From NCBI GenBank assembly GCA_029945375.1, contig CM057057.1, positions 2,170,001 to 2,234,000 of the forward strand: a stretch of DNA of 64,000 nucleotides, written 5' to 3'. Numbering within the stretch: the first letter of the stretch is position 1; every line of letters starts with the position of its first letter. The position numbers were made by a program, and so were the translations under genes. The notes beneath the pieces were generated by a model. It was not told where the DNA came from. It did no database searches and saw nothing but the letters and a program-made list of their open reading frames with translations. Positions 11,247 to 23,137 of the stretch are shown here, piece by piece. Source of the DNA: Agaricus subrufescens (taxonomy: Eukaryota > Basidiomycota > Agaricomycetes > Agaricales > Agaricaceae).

Positions 11247-12536
11247 CTAAACGGACACAGAAGGCTCTGGCTTACCCCGCCGTCGCTCAGGTTGGGAGCC
11301 AGGGTCCGTGATGGTGAGATGATCTACTACACAATCAAGATCTGTCCCACTCCTCCCACCTTGGATTGTTAATCGCCCGTTCAACAAAGCAAGTATAGAG
11401 TTGCCGTAAATTTTGCTGAGAGCGAGACCGGGAAATACGAATGCACTGGACTTCGTAGTAGACGATACAATAACATATACTAATGCCACGCTGGCTAGAG
11501 GAAAAGTAACTCAGAATGAGTGATAGTAGTATGAGGGCAGTGTTTAGTAACATACTTGTAATGAGGCCCGATTCTAAAGTAAGCCGTTTTATCCTTGTCA
11601 ATGAGGCTCGTGTAGGTCGAAACGACCGTTGTATATGTTTTGAAAGCTATTTTTGCCAATTTAATGATGACAAATTGTGGGCATTAAGTTTATCAAACTC
11701 ACAAAGCGGAACATATATACGGTGATGATAAGATCACATATCGCTCCAGTTAATTCCCATGCCTGCAAGTAGCCCACGGTTTGACTCGGTTATGAGTAGT
11801 ATAACTGGATCTCCTTACCAAAGAATCGAGTGGAATAAAGAGTTTGCTCTGAATGATTTGATTACGATAGTCCGTAAAAGTAATGAATATACCGAAGAAA
11901 AGTTGTAGAAGGGCAAGCTGAACAAATCAGATACAGTGGTAGACATGAAGATTATACTTGACTTACTGAAGCTACAATGCTTGGGATCAGTTTCTTTTCC
12001 GATAGCACACGTATTCTATGAGCATAGAATAATTGAGAAACTGCGGCAACTGTCTCGCCAAATCCTATGAGACAAGAGGTTCGTGGAATGTAATCGAAAT
12101 AGTGGCGCACCTGAAGCCCCACTTAACGGAATTGTTATCCAGAAGAAACCGTAACTGCGCAAGCTCCAAGTTGTATCGTAGAAAGTGAAATGGTCGCGGG
12201 GGTCCGGTAGGCAAAATATGACATAAAAATCGCGGAGTGCGAAAGCGGTTTGCAAGGTTCCAACGACATAAACAAATGCAACAGTAGCCTTTGTCATACG
12301 TCTGTCTTTTGGAAAGGATAGATAATAGACATCTTGTTGACAAGAGTAGTCAGTATGTAAACCACTGTTCGGCCCCTATGTCAATTTTTGGAACTCACAT
12401 ATCTGTATTGTCAAGATGCCATAGAGGAGAATATCGAGGCAAAATCCAGCCAGCTGTGGTGCTCTAAGGTTAGAACATGGGGGGCGACATCGAGCGACAG
12501 ATGATTTCTCACCACGAATCCCTCCTTGGGGGCCAT
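11247..12536 (-). CDS. DUF6534-family membrane protein, copy 1, 8 exons, 298 aa
   Basis: Minus-strand exons are 12536-12513, 12453-12399, 12332-12111, 12064-11967, 11917-11819, 11762-11703, 11646-11556 and 11494-11247. They total 897 nt with no stop, and all introns are GT-AG. The protein is largely hydrophobic with about seven membrane segments. Family landmarks are DILLYGILTIQ then YVYYLSFPKD, FVYVVGTLQTAFALRDFY, FYAHRIRVLS, AWELTGAICDLIITVYM, RLTLESGLIT and the C-terminal IYGNSILALLNGR. DUF6534 proteins are abundant in Agaricomycetes; their role is unknown, though a receptor or transporter role is sometimes guessed. The start ATG gives an N-terminus of only eight residues before the first intron, so the true first exon could lie further upstream. 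It is paralogous to the gene at 14280-15641. Confidence 0.82.
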
Positions 12537-13509
12537 TATAGATGCTTGGGAAAAGAAAGAACCAGGCGCTACTGGCTTTTATCAACGAAGTGAGGGTATA
12601 GAACACAAATGGCAACCGATATCAGACATCAAGCATCTCTGAGCGACTATTTCATTGGTCACAAGAGAGATTTCACACCATCCGTCGTATGTGTCCTGTC
12701 AAACTTTCTTATATTACGCCTAGTCAATTGAATTAAAAGAAGGCAATAATAGATCATGACGACAAAAGGGGAGGAAACACACCTGAAGCAAACAATCTAT
12801 GTTTCCATCAGAGTATTTGACTTCAAAGGTCCAGGGTAGACATAGACACACTACGGTCTGTGGTATACCTACAAGCTACCACGATTGTCCGGTTCAAACG
12901 ATGATCCAGCCATCCAGATACTCGCAGGAGAGGAAATTGATCGTAACATATTTTAGCTCGGCGGTGATCTGACGGCAATACTGTTGACCCTGTGATAACC
13001 ATACGGGTTTCACTCGAGGCTCGATCATTCGGTGGCCAGGTAAAGCATAATGTATAGGATAAGAGACGGTACTGGGATACTACATATGACGCTTGGAATG
13101 CTTTTCAAGCAGAAGGAAAACAGAATAAGTCTCAAATTTCTCTAGATACTTTATTTATTTTTTGAGTGGCGCGGAAATTATCCTGCATGATCTTCTGATG
13201 ACATTTGCATCAGTGTGATGAACCTGCCAGATCAGCATCAAACAAAAAATAAGTCGCTATGACCCAAATAAAGTAGTTTCGCATGAAACTCAGCCGCTCC
13301 ACATGCACGCACTTCACCACGTTCATTCGCTCTCTAGACTTTCGATAAGGTTTATGCATGCGGGAGTTTGGGTTGGGTCGGACGAGGCATAATTAGGATC
13401 CCTCATACCCGAACCTGATTCACATCCCTTTGTCCTGGTGTTTATTCTTGTACATCCATATTGTCGGTGACTCCATCATCTGTTTTACCCTTGAAGCTAC
13501 GAGAAGTCG
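12537..13509. other. Intergenic, no supported gene
   Basis: About 1 kb upstream of the first DUF6534 gene. No long ORF, repeat or RNA gene could be recognised; it presumably holds the promoter of the minus-strand gene. Confidence 0.45.
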
Positions 13510-14122
13510 ATGGATACTTGGAGATTAACTGTCATTATCGCTGCCACTGCGCTCCCCGCCTCCTGGGGTTTCAAATAACACCTGCGTTTTGTACGGCCTC
13601 CCAAACAGATTTTAGATATGAATACATCCTTTTCCTATGACTACACATTCTTTTCAGCATATGCGAATCCACGTATCTGAGCCTGAACTTTCAAGTGTTT
13701 AGGAACTCCGAGCACAACTGCGAAAGACTTGGAGCTTTCGCTACTGATCTTGCTCGCCAAGCCACTGGTGGCCTTGACCTGGGTAACCCTCTGTATGTGT
13801 GTTTTGCGCAAGCGTCGACAATTTGATGAAACATACTTCTTATCAGAATATCAGCACCCAAATAATGTCCACCTGTGATGACCTTACCCCGCTCTTGTTG
13901 ATGAGGCTCATTCGTACACAGGTCATTCATGGTGAATGTGCTGGACGTTCTCGAGCTGTATTGCCCTTACAGTGTGATCTAATCCCATTTCGGACGGAGG
14001 CTCAGTCTATCGTTGTTGTATGGTCATCCGACTCCTCGTTTCTCGTAAAAGCTCGCATAAACCCGCATCAGCTGTTTCTGTTCTTGTCCTCGGCCTGATT
14101 GGTATCATGTGCTGGTAAGTTA
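13510..14122 (+). other. Unresolved coding signal: signal-peptide-like start plus membrane segment
   Basis: An ATG at 13510 opens a signal-peptide-like stretch (MDTWRLTVIIAATALPASWG). After an apparent intron, a frame near 13662-13792 reads FQVFRNSEHNCERLGAF and ARQATGGLDLGNPL. A further stretch near 14040-14110 encodes a hydrophobic helix (VSVLVLGLIGIMCW) followed by a GTAAGT donor. I could not join these pieces in one frame with confidence, and stops intervene. It may be a small membrane protein gene between the two DUF6534 genes, or its relic. Confidence 0.25.
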
Positions 14123-14279
14123 GACGTCCTTCCTGCCAAATCCCTAACAATGTAATTATGATATCTATTATTACAGCGTTATATACATTACCGAAGAGCC
14201 AATTATGAATTCCCGAGCTTCTTGCAGGGATCTTACTTTGAAAGCAGGATCAAACAAATTTATACTACACCCAAGCTGC

Positions 14280-15641
14280 TCATGTCTGTTTTCGTGGCCC
14301 ATCCGCTCCTGCATGATTAAGATTCTCCAAGGGTATTCCTTGCGATCCCGCTGTCTGCAGCTGACGGGTAGTAAGTTGATCAAATTCTACCTCAGCATCA
14401 AAAGTATTCCTTCCTCCAGGTATTGTGAATCGATTGTTCAGGAGGACAAGAATGGAGTTGCTGTAAATCTTGCTAATGGAAAGTCCCGGAATTATGAAGC
14501 CATATGAAGGAATTGTGTAGGCTAAGATCACGTATGCGATCGCTGCTATTGCTGTCGGGCAGTTCAGTTACAAGTAACAATCACACGTTAAGAACTCTAT
14601 TCACTTGTTAAGAGTCCTGTTTCAAGTATGAGTCGTTTTATCTTAGTAAGTGACATTCTCATCGATCTGAATGATTGTCGTATACGGATTGAAAGCTACT
14701 CAGATATAGTTTAGTAATCGAGTTTCAAAGATAATATCACGCTCACAAATCTGAACATATAAATTGCAATGAGAAGGTCGCAAATAGCTCCTACTGATTC
14801 CCAAGCCTATGTATCAGAAAGATGATTTGAGTTAGGTATGATGAAAGGTTGAGTGTACTCAACTCACAAATGCATCTATGATTCTTCCTACGAAGCCAAG
14901 CGGCGAAAATGAGACCTTGACCACTGCAAGATACGAATAGTCAACGACGGCGGTGAGGATACCGCAGAAGAGTTGGGTGAACGCGAGCTTCACATTCATG
15001 TAGGTAAGTCTTCATAAGTCAAAAGCGGACGCTGTACTTACGATCACGACAAGAATACTGACCAACTTATTCTTCGATATTGTATATATTCGATGTGCAT
15101 AGAAGAATTGGGCGACCGCAGCAACTGAGGTAATAGAAGATCGTTGATATACCATAGCCTCGAGAGATTAGGTAACTCACCAAGAGCACTACTTATCGGG
15201 ACCACGAACCAATTGTATCCAGACCACCGAAGATCCATAACATGAACGTCTGGAGGCGCAGAAAATAGAACATAGAAATCATGCAATGCAAGTGCGGTTT
15301 GCAGGGTTCCGATAGTATAAACGAATAGGACGATGGCTTTTGTTGAACGTTTGTCATTCGGGAATCCCAAATAGTAAAGGTCTTCGAAAGGGCGAGGTTG
15401 AATGAGAATTTCGATATGTTCTATTGTTAGTTCATTGTTTTTCAGATAAAATTTCGGCGGATTCACAAGTTTGCACTGTTAGGATGCCATAGAGGACAAT
15501 GTCGAGATTGTAGCCGACGAACTTTTTGAACATGTGGAATTCGTCAGAGATATAGGGAAAGATCGGATGCACTGAACATCATCTTACAGCAAGAGTCCAG
15601 TTAACAAATATCATTTTATCTTCTGGTCCTTGCATAGACAT
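14280..15641 (-). CDS. DUF6534-family membrane protein, copy 2, 8 exons, 311 aa
   Basis: Minus-strand exons are 15641-15588, 15521-15467, 15381-15181, 15124-15042, 14987-14868, 14806-14747, 14695-14605 and 14551-14280. The total is 936 nt and the frame is continuous. Motifs parallel copy 1: GYNLDIVLYGILTVQ, YLYYLGFPNDKR, FVYTIGTLQTALALHDFY, FYAHRIYTIS, AWESVGAICDLLIAIYMFRF, RLILETGLLT and IYSNSILVLLNNR. Exon count and intron phases match copy 1 exactly, so the two arose by tandem duplication. The C-terminal tail is polar and diverged. The start is at ATG 15641, with a second in-frame ATG two codons later. No function is known for the family. Confidence 0.85.
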
Positions 15642-16237
15642 GTTTGAAATGAATAACAATAGATACTCAGCTCAAGAGGGTTTGGGGGGATACAAAAAAA
15701 GCCACCTGTCCAGCGTGCTTAAAGTAGTCTCTGTCATGTAAGAGTCAGCTTCTGAACGGCAGCGTGGTCCTTACAAAATTTCCGGTTAGAAAGGCGCATC
15801 GGAGGCTGTTGAAACTTGGAGTTTCGAACTCGAAGCCGCAACCTTAAGCTTAATTACAAGCCATGGGTGTCGGAGATGGACAAGGCGCATAAGCTCATCT
15901 TCGACCAAGTAGACAAATGAACGGGTCCCGTATCTTCTGATGGCAACTTTTTGCTTTCTCTGCTGGTCACCGGCTATCGCCGTTACCATTGTTGGACTCA
16001 TTTGGCAGACACACCAAACCGAAATCCATGTCAATTTGCGGGAGCAAGCGTAAAGATGGTGTCACTAGCACACTTGGGATAGAGGCATTATCTTCTATTT
16101 ATCCCTAACAAAGAATAATTTAAAGTAGTGTAACCATAGATCGAGGTGGGGTTGTACATACACGTCGCAAAAGATCAGTACCCATATAATATAGTATACA
16201 ACGAGCAGCCAATGGGAAACAATGCCATTAAAAATGC
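15642..16237. other. Intergenic, no supported gene
   Basis: Upstream region of the second DUF6534 gene and downstream region of the NCBP3-like gene. An 82-codon minus ORF (15786-16034) shows no domain and is probably chance. Confidence 0.45.
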
Positions 16238-17767
16238 TCACTCTTGTTTTAAGAACGCGTCTAGCTCATCGTCCAACTCCTGTTGCGTCTTTCTCGGGCG
16301 CTCATTCCCTTTCCCTCTTCTTCTCCCATCTCTCGAGTCGTGTGTGTTTTGCCCACGGTCACTCCTCCTCGAGCCCCTCCTTCGACCCCCATCCGAGTCA
16401 CCATCCGTAATTGACAACCTGTTCCACAAAGAGCCTGAATTTGACTCCCGGTCACCATCGGATTCAACCCTATGCCTGTGCGACCCACCCCTTCCGCGTG
16501 CTCGCCGGGGCAGAGGTATGGTCAGCCGGTCTTTGAGTCCTAACCTATCCGCTGGATTACCTTCGAAAAGGGTCGGCTTCGGATCTAGGAGAGTTCTTCC
16601 GTCACTTGCTATGTAATCTGACCGCATTCTTGACGGAGGTGAATCTGGGGTGAGGTCGCCCTCCTCAACTCCTGGCGGTGTCTCTTCTTCGTCACCGGAC
16701 TCACGAAGAAAGTTGTCTAGCTCTGCGTCCAGTCGCTGCCGTTCCCTTTCTTGATCTTCAACAACCCGGTCGGGGCTAAATTCCATCCGTGATCGTTTGG
16801 TTGGGGGTAGGTCTCGACCATCGAAAAGCTCTTTCCCTGCGTCCTCCCCGTGTTTTCGGTAAAATTGACTTTCTCTTTTAGCTCCTTTCTTCTTGACATC
16901 ACTATAACGCGCCCATCGCATTTTTAACACGCCCTTCAAGCCTTCGCCAACGCCAAGCGTCTCATTTATACGCGTTTCTGGTGGCCATATAGCGACGGGT
17001 ATAGGTTTCATAGTAACAAAGTCATCTGCATCTGGGTCTTCAGAGACAGATTTTTGCAGAAGAGAGAAGGCGGTGCGGGCGAGCGAGTTGGATTCGTACA
17101 CGAATATGCAGGTTTGATCATTGACCCACTCAAGACCAAGTGGGCTTGTATCAAAATGTTTGGCATAGGCGAAAAGTCGGGCGGTGGGGAGATGAGAAAT
17201 GGGAGTCCCTTGCAGAAGAATAGCATTTCCTCTGTAACCTAGATCTGGAAATACGGAGTGAGTAAATAGGCAAAGGAACACGGATGTTGTAGGACAAACA
17301 TACCTTCTTCCATCTCTACTTCTTCTCCCCCGGTAGGCTCTTCGGCGCGTTTCGAGCGGTCAAAGGATATTTCCTCAGAATCGTCGTCGTGTTTGCGCTA
17401 AGCACAACCACGACCATAACCGTGAGCGAAAGCGTGACAATTTGCGCAGCAGTTTTTGAAGATGGCATACGAGGCCAGCCACCGAGCAACGGAACGAGAG
17501 AGGAAAGCAGGGAAGCCTTAGTCGGTTTTGCACTCAAGGCCGGGAAGATAGGAGGGTAGGACAGACCTTGGCGCTACGGGCGGCGGCACTGGTTTCAGAC
17601 AATAAATAAATTCTAGTGTTGCCTATTCGACTGGCTAGGTTGGAGCGAGGATCTGCCTCCGTGGTAGTGGGAACCTGTTGTTCGTAGGCGACTGTATCAT
17701 CGTATGAGAGTGAGTTTTCTGGATTTGCCGGGGGTATTGACTGTATAACATCGGTGGCGACGTCCAT
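16238..17767 (-). CDS. NCBP3-like RNA-binding protein, 433 aa
   Basis: Minus-strand exons 17767-17567, 17397-17304 and 17244-16238 join in frame (1302 nt). The fold expected from NCBP3 (an RRM-like domain) covers about residues 98-190: a strand near GNAILLQGTPISHL, then HFDTSPLGLEWVNDQTCIFVY. This is followed by the family signature MRWARYSDVKKKGAKRESQFYRKHG. The rest is acidic and then Arg/Ser/Gly/Asp-rich. It ends in KTQQELDDELDAFLKQ, close to the FoP-type C-terminal motif of mRNA-export adaptors. NCBP3 binds capped mRNA and links to export factors in the nucleus. The first intron (169 nt) is longer than its neighbours, so that join is less certain. The gene is divergent from the gene at 18164. 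Confidence 0.8.
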
Positions 17768-18163
17768 GACTGCAGTGGTGAGGGTCTTGTGAAGAGAGAA
17801 AGCGAAGCCGCAGTGATGACGGAAAACAAACAAACACCTCCATCACTCTTTGCTTTTGATCCTTCTCCTCGGTCCAGAACCAGACCCATACGAATGACAA
17901 ATGCTGCCTTTCCCTACCCAAAAACTCCTCAGCCATAGCTGGCAGCAATGGTTGCAGAGCCCTGTGCAATCGAGCGGAGACTCGACCGTCCGAGAAAAGC
18001 CGATGACAAGGAAAGCACGCTTATAAAAGGCACTTCTATGGTCAGCCCGAGATAGGTATAGTTTCAGTTCACTTGCCAAATCGCTTCGCTCACTGTTTGA
18101 GTTTAGCCTGTCACTAGCCCTTCCCCTGATCTTGAATCCTGAAGGGCAGACGCAGACCCCACC

Positions 18164-18803
18164 ATGCACCCAACACCCCATCAAGACTTCACCGAAGTCT
18201 CCGTATCTGTTCTGTATAAAACCTTCGATTTATACTTTATTCCTCTGCAACCTGCCACCCAAGTTCTAACAGCCTTCCACGATAACACGGCTTATGACAT
18301 CACCAAGCCCGTTATCGGGGTGTTTGTAAAGTGGCGGAAAATGCCTTTGAGAGGTTAGCGTGCTCTCATATACTCATATCTGATATCCATTCATAGCGCT
18401 GTATAGTGAAGCAACATTACCCATCATTTTTTGATTCTCTCAAAAGGCAAGGTGGACCCTGCTCGGCCAAATGAACCCGATACTCTACCATGTAAGTACT
18501 TTAAATGTTGTACTGTGTCAGGAAATTAATGGTAGTCAAGTCAACAACTACTTGGGACTATGAGTGGGCATTCAACATCGTTCCGTGCGATTCCGCTCTC
18601 GGGATATGCCTCGAGCAATGTCAGTCTATGTTCCTCTATCATAGCTAGTCACAATTGACCGAGATCTTTCGACAGGCAACTGTTTCAATGACAACGATGG
18701 CATTCTCAGCAGGTTCACCTTCAATCAGAATTGGACTGTCATCATTTGGTTTGCATTCGCCTTTGAGATACGAGAGAGGCCGGAGTTAACCTACGGGTTC
18801 TGA
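18164..18803 (+). CDS. Unrecognised small protein, 4 exons, 148 aa
   Basis: Exons 18164-18353, 18447-18491, 18536-18619 and 18676-18803 join in frame through three GT-AG introns and end at TGA. The product has an aromatic N-terminal part (VSVLYKTFDLYFIPLQPATQ) and VKWRKMPLRG. It continues with TTTWDYEWAFNIVPCDSALG, CLEQCNCFNDNDG and a hydrophobic stretch near the end (WTVIIWFAFAF). There is no signal peptide. No family is recognised. Support comes only from the way all four exons fit; a different first exon is possible. It is transcribed divergently from the NCBP3-like gene, with 396 bp between start codons. Confidence 0.5.
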
Positions 18804-19394
18804 CAAAGCCATGAAGCGATGACGAGGAGTAAGGGCTTTTGCTCATAAAGCTCATAAATCTGTCATCAATCCGTGATCGAACTGCATCACTCTGATGTTA
18901 CGTTCACCATGGCCAAGAATGGATGTCAACGTAGGTATGGCAATGCAATCTCATTCGAAACAAACCCTTCTCCTCAATAATACGGCATCATGCAATGTCA
19001 ACGCGCAAGGGGCCTCCGCTGCCATCTCTACCTGAGTTAACCAGTCGATCCGTTCCTTGATCATCCCTTAGGATTTCGGCATTTGGAAATGGGCGGGCCT
19101 TATATCGAACAGGTAAGTTATTTGTCCCATATACGTTGGAGGAGCCCGACGACGCATCTGCAGCTACCCACAATGTCTAGCTTTATTACATTTTGGCCAT
19201 TATATAGCTATTCATTCGGACTGACTTTTTGTTCATACCTAGCTCCCACCCATAGCTAGCTTCTTTCGGCTTCCAGGTTCTATGTGAGACGCATCCTAGA
19301 CGTATCCAGGAACGTCTGGTGAACTTGCCGCAGTTCACCTGTTTCGAGTATTCATTTAGTTTTTCGGTGCCAATCCAGTGCAACGGCTTGAATG

Positions 19395-19772
19395 TCACAA
19401 ATGATGTGTGATAGATCCATATTCAAATGTTGAAGTCATCCAATAGATGTTCGGAGTCCAGAAGCTGTCAAATCTGTACCGGAACAACCCGATCTTGCCA
19501 CAAGGATCAGAGGCTCGTGGCGTCTCGCGGTCAAAGATAAACCCCGGCTCTCTCGTTGCTTTCAACAAACCACCGGAAGCCAGTTTCTCTCGCCATACCT
19601 GAGTATGTCTTTCCGGCGGAAGTTGATATATAACATGTGGCGGTGGTCTTGAGGGGTATCGCTAGCGTGTATTAGGTACGAAGTCTCGTAAACCCAGCCA
19701 CTTCGATATATTGCTTACCATCTTCTCATCAAAGCTTATTGTTGAGGCGCAAAAGTGAAACCCGCCTCCAAG
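19395..19772 (-). pseudogene. Unrecognised minus-strand coding relic
   Basis: Two exons on the minus strand (about 19772-19719 and 19661-19395, intron 19718-19662) give a continuous frame with coding character: FHFCASTISFDEKM, RYPSRPPPHVIYQLPPERHT, TREPGFIFDRETP and RYRFDSFWTPNIYWMTSTFE. The frame ends at TGA 19395. One base away, another open frame continues (VTFKPLHWIGTEKL, 19398 downward), which suggests a frameshift. No start codon or upstream exon could be found before the divergent gene at 19937. It looks like a broken gene of unknown type. Confidence 0.35.
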
Positions 19773-19936
19773 TTATCCGGCCCTGATGATCTGACCTATT
19801 TCGGTTGCAGGCTGGGTCCGAGAACCTGATTACTATGTGAAGTCCCTGCCTTGACTGACCCGATTAAAATGAGGATTTCAGCGTTCAAGTCCTGTTTGGA
19901 CGTCACCTTTTCCCCTCCACCCTTCCACCGTTGCAG

Positions 19937-22875
19937 ATGCCGTCGTTTCTCTACCAAGCTGAGAATGATCGTCTGACACGTCAAACTGTTTTCGAGGCCC
20001 CGCAGACACCACATTTTTCCAGCTATCCCAATATCCCTTTAGTTCCTGTACGCCTTGATCTATCCAATCGCAACATGGACTCCGTCAGTTTTTCGCAAAG
20101 CGACCGACAGAAGAAACAAGACTCCAAAAGCAGCAGCCGCTGGTCTTACTCCCAGCTGGATACCGGCATGGCAAACACATTTGAGCCTATGGACTTATAC
20201 GAGTTAAAAGGGAACGACTCGAAATTCGAACCAGATACCCCATTTCCACCTAAATCCGCATCCCTTCCAGGTACACCCAACTACGGTACGCTCGACGACG
20301 AGATGGCTCTCCTGAAAACTCCTTCACCGTCGTTTTTCAATCGCCTGAGTCTAAATAAGCCTCTGCGACAGCACCGATTCTCGCGGCACTACGAAGTACC
20401 GAAATGGAGTGCATTGATTATCCACGCATTTCTCTGCCTCCTTTCATATCCTATCCTACTTGCTTTTGTGAAAGCTGCAGAAGGTCGCACACTGTTCTGG
20501 GCGCGTGCCATTGTTGGAATTGGTTCTGGTGTAACTGGTCTGTTACTGGGACGAAGTCTACTCTTCCTTTCTGTGAGGCATCTCGAAGCTACTGGTGGGT
20601 CGGCTACCATTTCACTCTCCTTTGAGTGATTTATTGACGATCTCCCAGTCTGGGCAACTATCATACATCAATCCCAAGTTCATGATGGTCAAGGTGTCAA
20701 AATGAAAGATATCGCGAGACACGTTGAAGACCCTATGGGCATTATTAATGGGATTAAAGTCTTTCTGGATCGATTTGCTTATATTGGTACCACGCGCAAA
20801 AATCGTGTGCACTACGAGTCAGTATTATCTGTAATCCTTCGAATCTATAGAATGCTTTTCTGAAATTGATGTTAGTTCCCGTCCATGGTCTATGCACGCT
20901 CTATTCTTTCTTGTTACTGCTACACTCTCTGCAGGTCTTACCTTCATTTTCGGGCGTGTGGTTGACATCAACACGAATATCCATGTGAGAGATACTCTTA
21001 GCCAAGTTTGACTATCGCGTCTAACTGCTTTTTACAGATGCAAATAGAGAAATCCCGATATTCGGAAGTTGCCATCAATGTGGGCATATCTGATGCTGAC
21101 AATGAAAGAGCGTCTGCTTTGAGCCCAGTATTCGATGTCGGTATTTGAAAATAACTCAATAATATCTATAAACTTATCAGATGCATAGGATCTGCGACTG
21201 ATATGGACATTGACGTCTTATTCCAGTCATGGTGGACTACCTGTGGTCGAATTTACCTGGAATGACGTCAAGATGAATCATTCGGATGTGGTGTGTTTCT
21301 CCCAGCCGACAAGTTCTCAACTGCTACCTGGTGGTCATGGCCTCGGAATTTTTGACTCGGAAATCATAACGCCGGGGGCCTCGATAGACTCTCCTACCTC
21401 GATGGACGCGGTCATGGATGCAGACATGGCTCCCGGAAACATCATTCGGTACGTGTTGTCAATTAGTTTTAGCGTGAAACTGTGATACGAAGAATACTAC
21501 AGGCAACCACAGTGGGGAGTAAGAATTAAATGCGCCAAAATCCCGGATACGCATATGTACGTACCAATGTTTCTAACCCAACGTTGGTGTCCTGACGACA
21601 TAAAATTAGCTTACCTATGAGTCGGGCCAACTTTACATATATTTTTATCCCCAAAAACACAGTGAATGATTTATTGGATTACTACGGGAAGCCGTTCCCC
21701 ACAAACCTCCGGGCTCCGGAACTCCAACCCGATGATCAGGAATGGCCTTCAGACATAAATCAAAACGACACTTTCTCAGTGGGTAGGTCATCCCATTGAT
21801 TCTAAAATCGTTATTAATAAATTTTAGTACCCTTCTGGCAGAATGGAGTCACTCTCAGCTATTCTAGCAAACCTCTATATAAGACGGGTAAGTCAATATG
21901 TAATTAATCTCTTGTTATGCCGAACTTAAACACATTCTCCCGATGTTTCAGGTTCCGATGGAACAGGATTTGTTTCTCTTGAGCTTGGTTTAATCAGGCT
22001 CAACACAAGTTTTGCACCGGAGGGTCAATTTTCTGCACTAGGCAAACCAATTCCTGACGGAAACGGTACGGCGACGCACATTGGTTACGATGCTGCAGTT
22101 TGCATAGAACTCTTTGAGCCCTGGATCGTGGACGTGTACAATTCGTCTACAGGAATCCCGATCTTACAAAAGATTGTAGAAAAGGGAAACATAGTGAGGG
22201 ATCTCGAGGTGAGAAAAGAGGTGATGATCGGACAGCCTATCAGCGACCCAGACGTGAAGAGAAACTTAACTTCGGATCGTATGCAGCGGGTGTATATTGC
22301 CGCACACCAGAATAGTGTTAACCAGCTGGTAAAAGACAATGGCAGTGCTGATGTGCCTTACGTTCCTTCCACTACCGTGCGTTTACTCCCTTATTACCTT
22401 ACTGGTGGCTCTTTTTTCCTACGATCATCCTCAGGCTATAGAATGTACTGACGGGAAGGGTGCATTTGGTTATACATCCTTATCGGTTCCGCTCTTCGAG
22501 AGATTCAGGGCACGCGCGGACGCAAACAACCTGCTCCCTTACATGGTTGGTTCTGGTGCAGTCGTTGTGAGATCGTATCCCGACAGCGTACTGGCATCTG
22601 CCACCCTTCAGCAAGGTCAATTAATTGGTATTCTGGCTTTTTGCTTCGCCTTGGGAGCTTTCGCCGCGTTGTTTGTACCGAAGCTACCCAAAGACATGCC
22701 GAGGAGAGGATTCGACTTGTACTCGTGGCTTGCCGCGTTCTATGCAGATGAATTGGTCATCGTTAGCAAGCCTGAAGGATCCAGCGGGCAGCCTGGGCTG
22801 CTGATTGGACGGAAGATGGATATCGAGGATATCGAGCAGCATTTTGGGAAAGTGAGGATCCGGCATGCCTCTTAA
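19937..22875 (+). CDS. Large uncharacterised membrane protein, 10 exons, 815 aa
   Basis: Exons 19937-20594, 20649-20817, 20876-20984, 21038-21136, 21189-21448, 21503-21556, 21610-21782, 21828-21887, 21952-22376 and 22435-22875 total 2448 nt without a stop. The first about 150 residues are polar and Ser/Pro/Asp-rich, with no signal peptide. Membrane helices are seen near residues 155-175 (SALIIHAFLCLLSYPILLAF), 187-212, 280-302 (HALFFLVTATLSAGLTFIF) and near the C-terminus (LIGILAFCFALGAFAALFV). Between the last two lies a long, probably extracellular region with several N-glycosylation sequons (NQNDTFS, GNGTAT, YNSSTG). A short cytosolic tail follows. I recognise no domain; it resembles hypothetical proteins seen in mushroom genomes. 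Confidence 0.8.
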
Positions 22876-23137
22876 AGAATCAAAAACATGGTTATATTCC
22901 TATTTATCAATTAATTTATCAATTGGGTTAGTTGGGACAATTGTACACTTGGCCACCCTCAGAGGACCTTGTATTCTGATATAGATTAGCGATTAGCTAG
23001 AGTTTGTAGGCCTCTCATTCACTTTACAAAAAAAGACGATCGAAGCTCTTAAACAGCCGCGACCGATTGACAATACTAAATGTGAAGTGGATATATACAG
23101 GTGATGCACAAAGAAGATATGTAACAGATCGCAACGT

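Noticed and set aside
13691..13930. Minus-strand ORF between the DUF6534 genes
   Set aside because: It competes with a better plus-strand coding signal and shows no motif.
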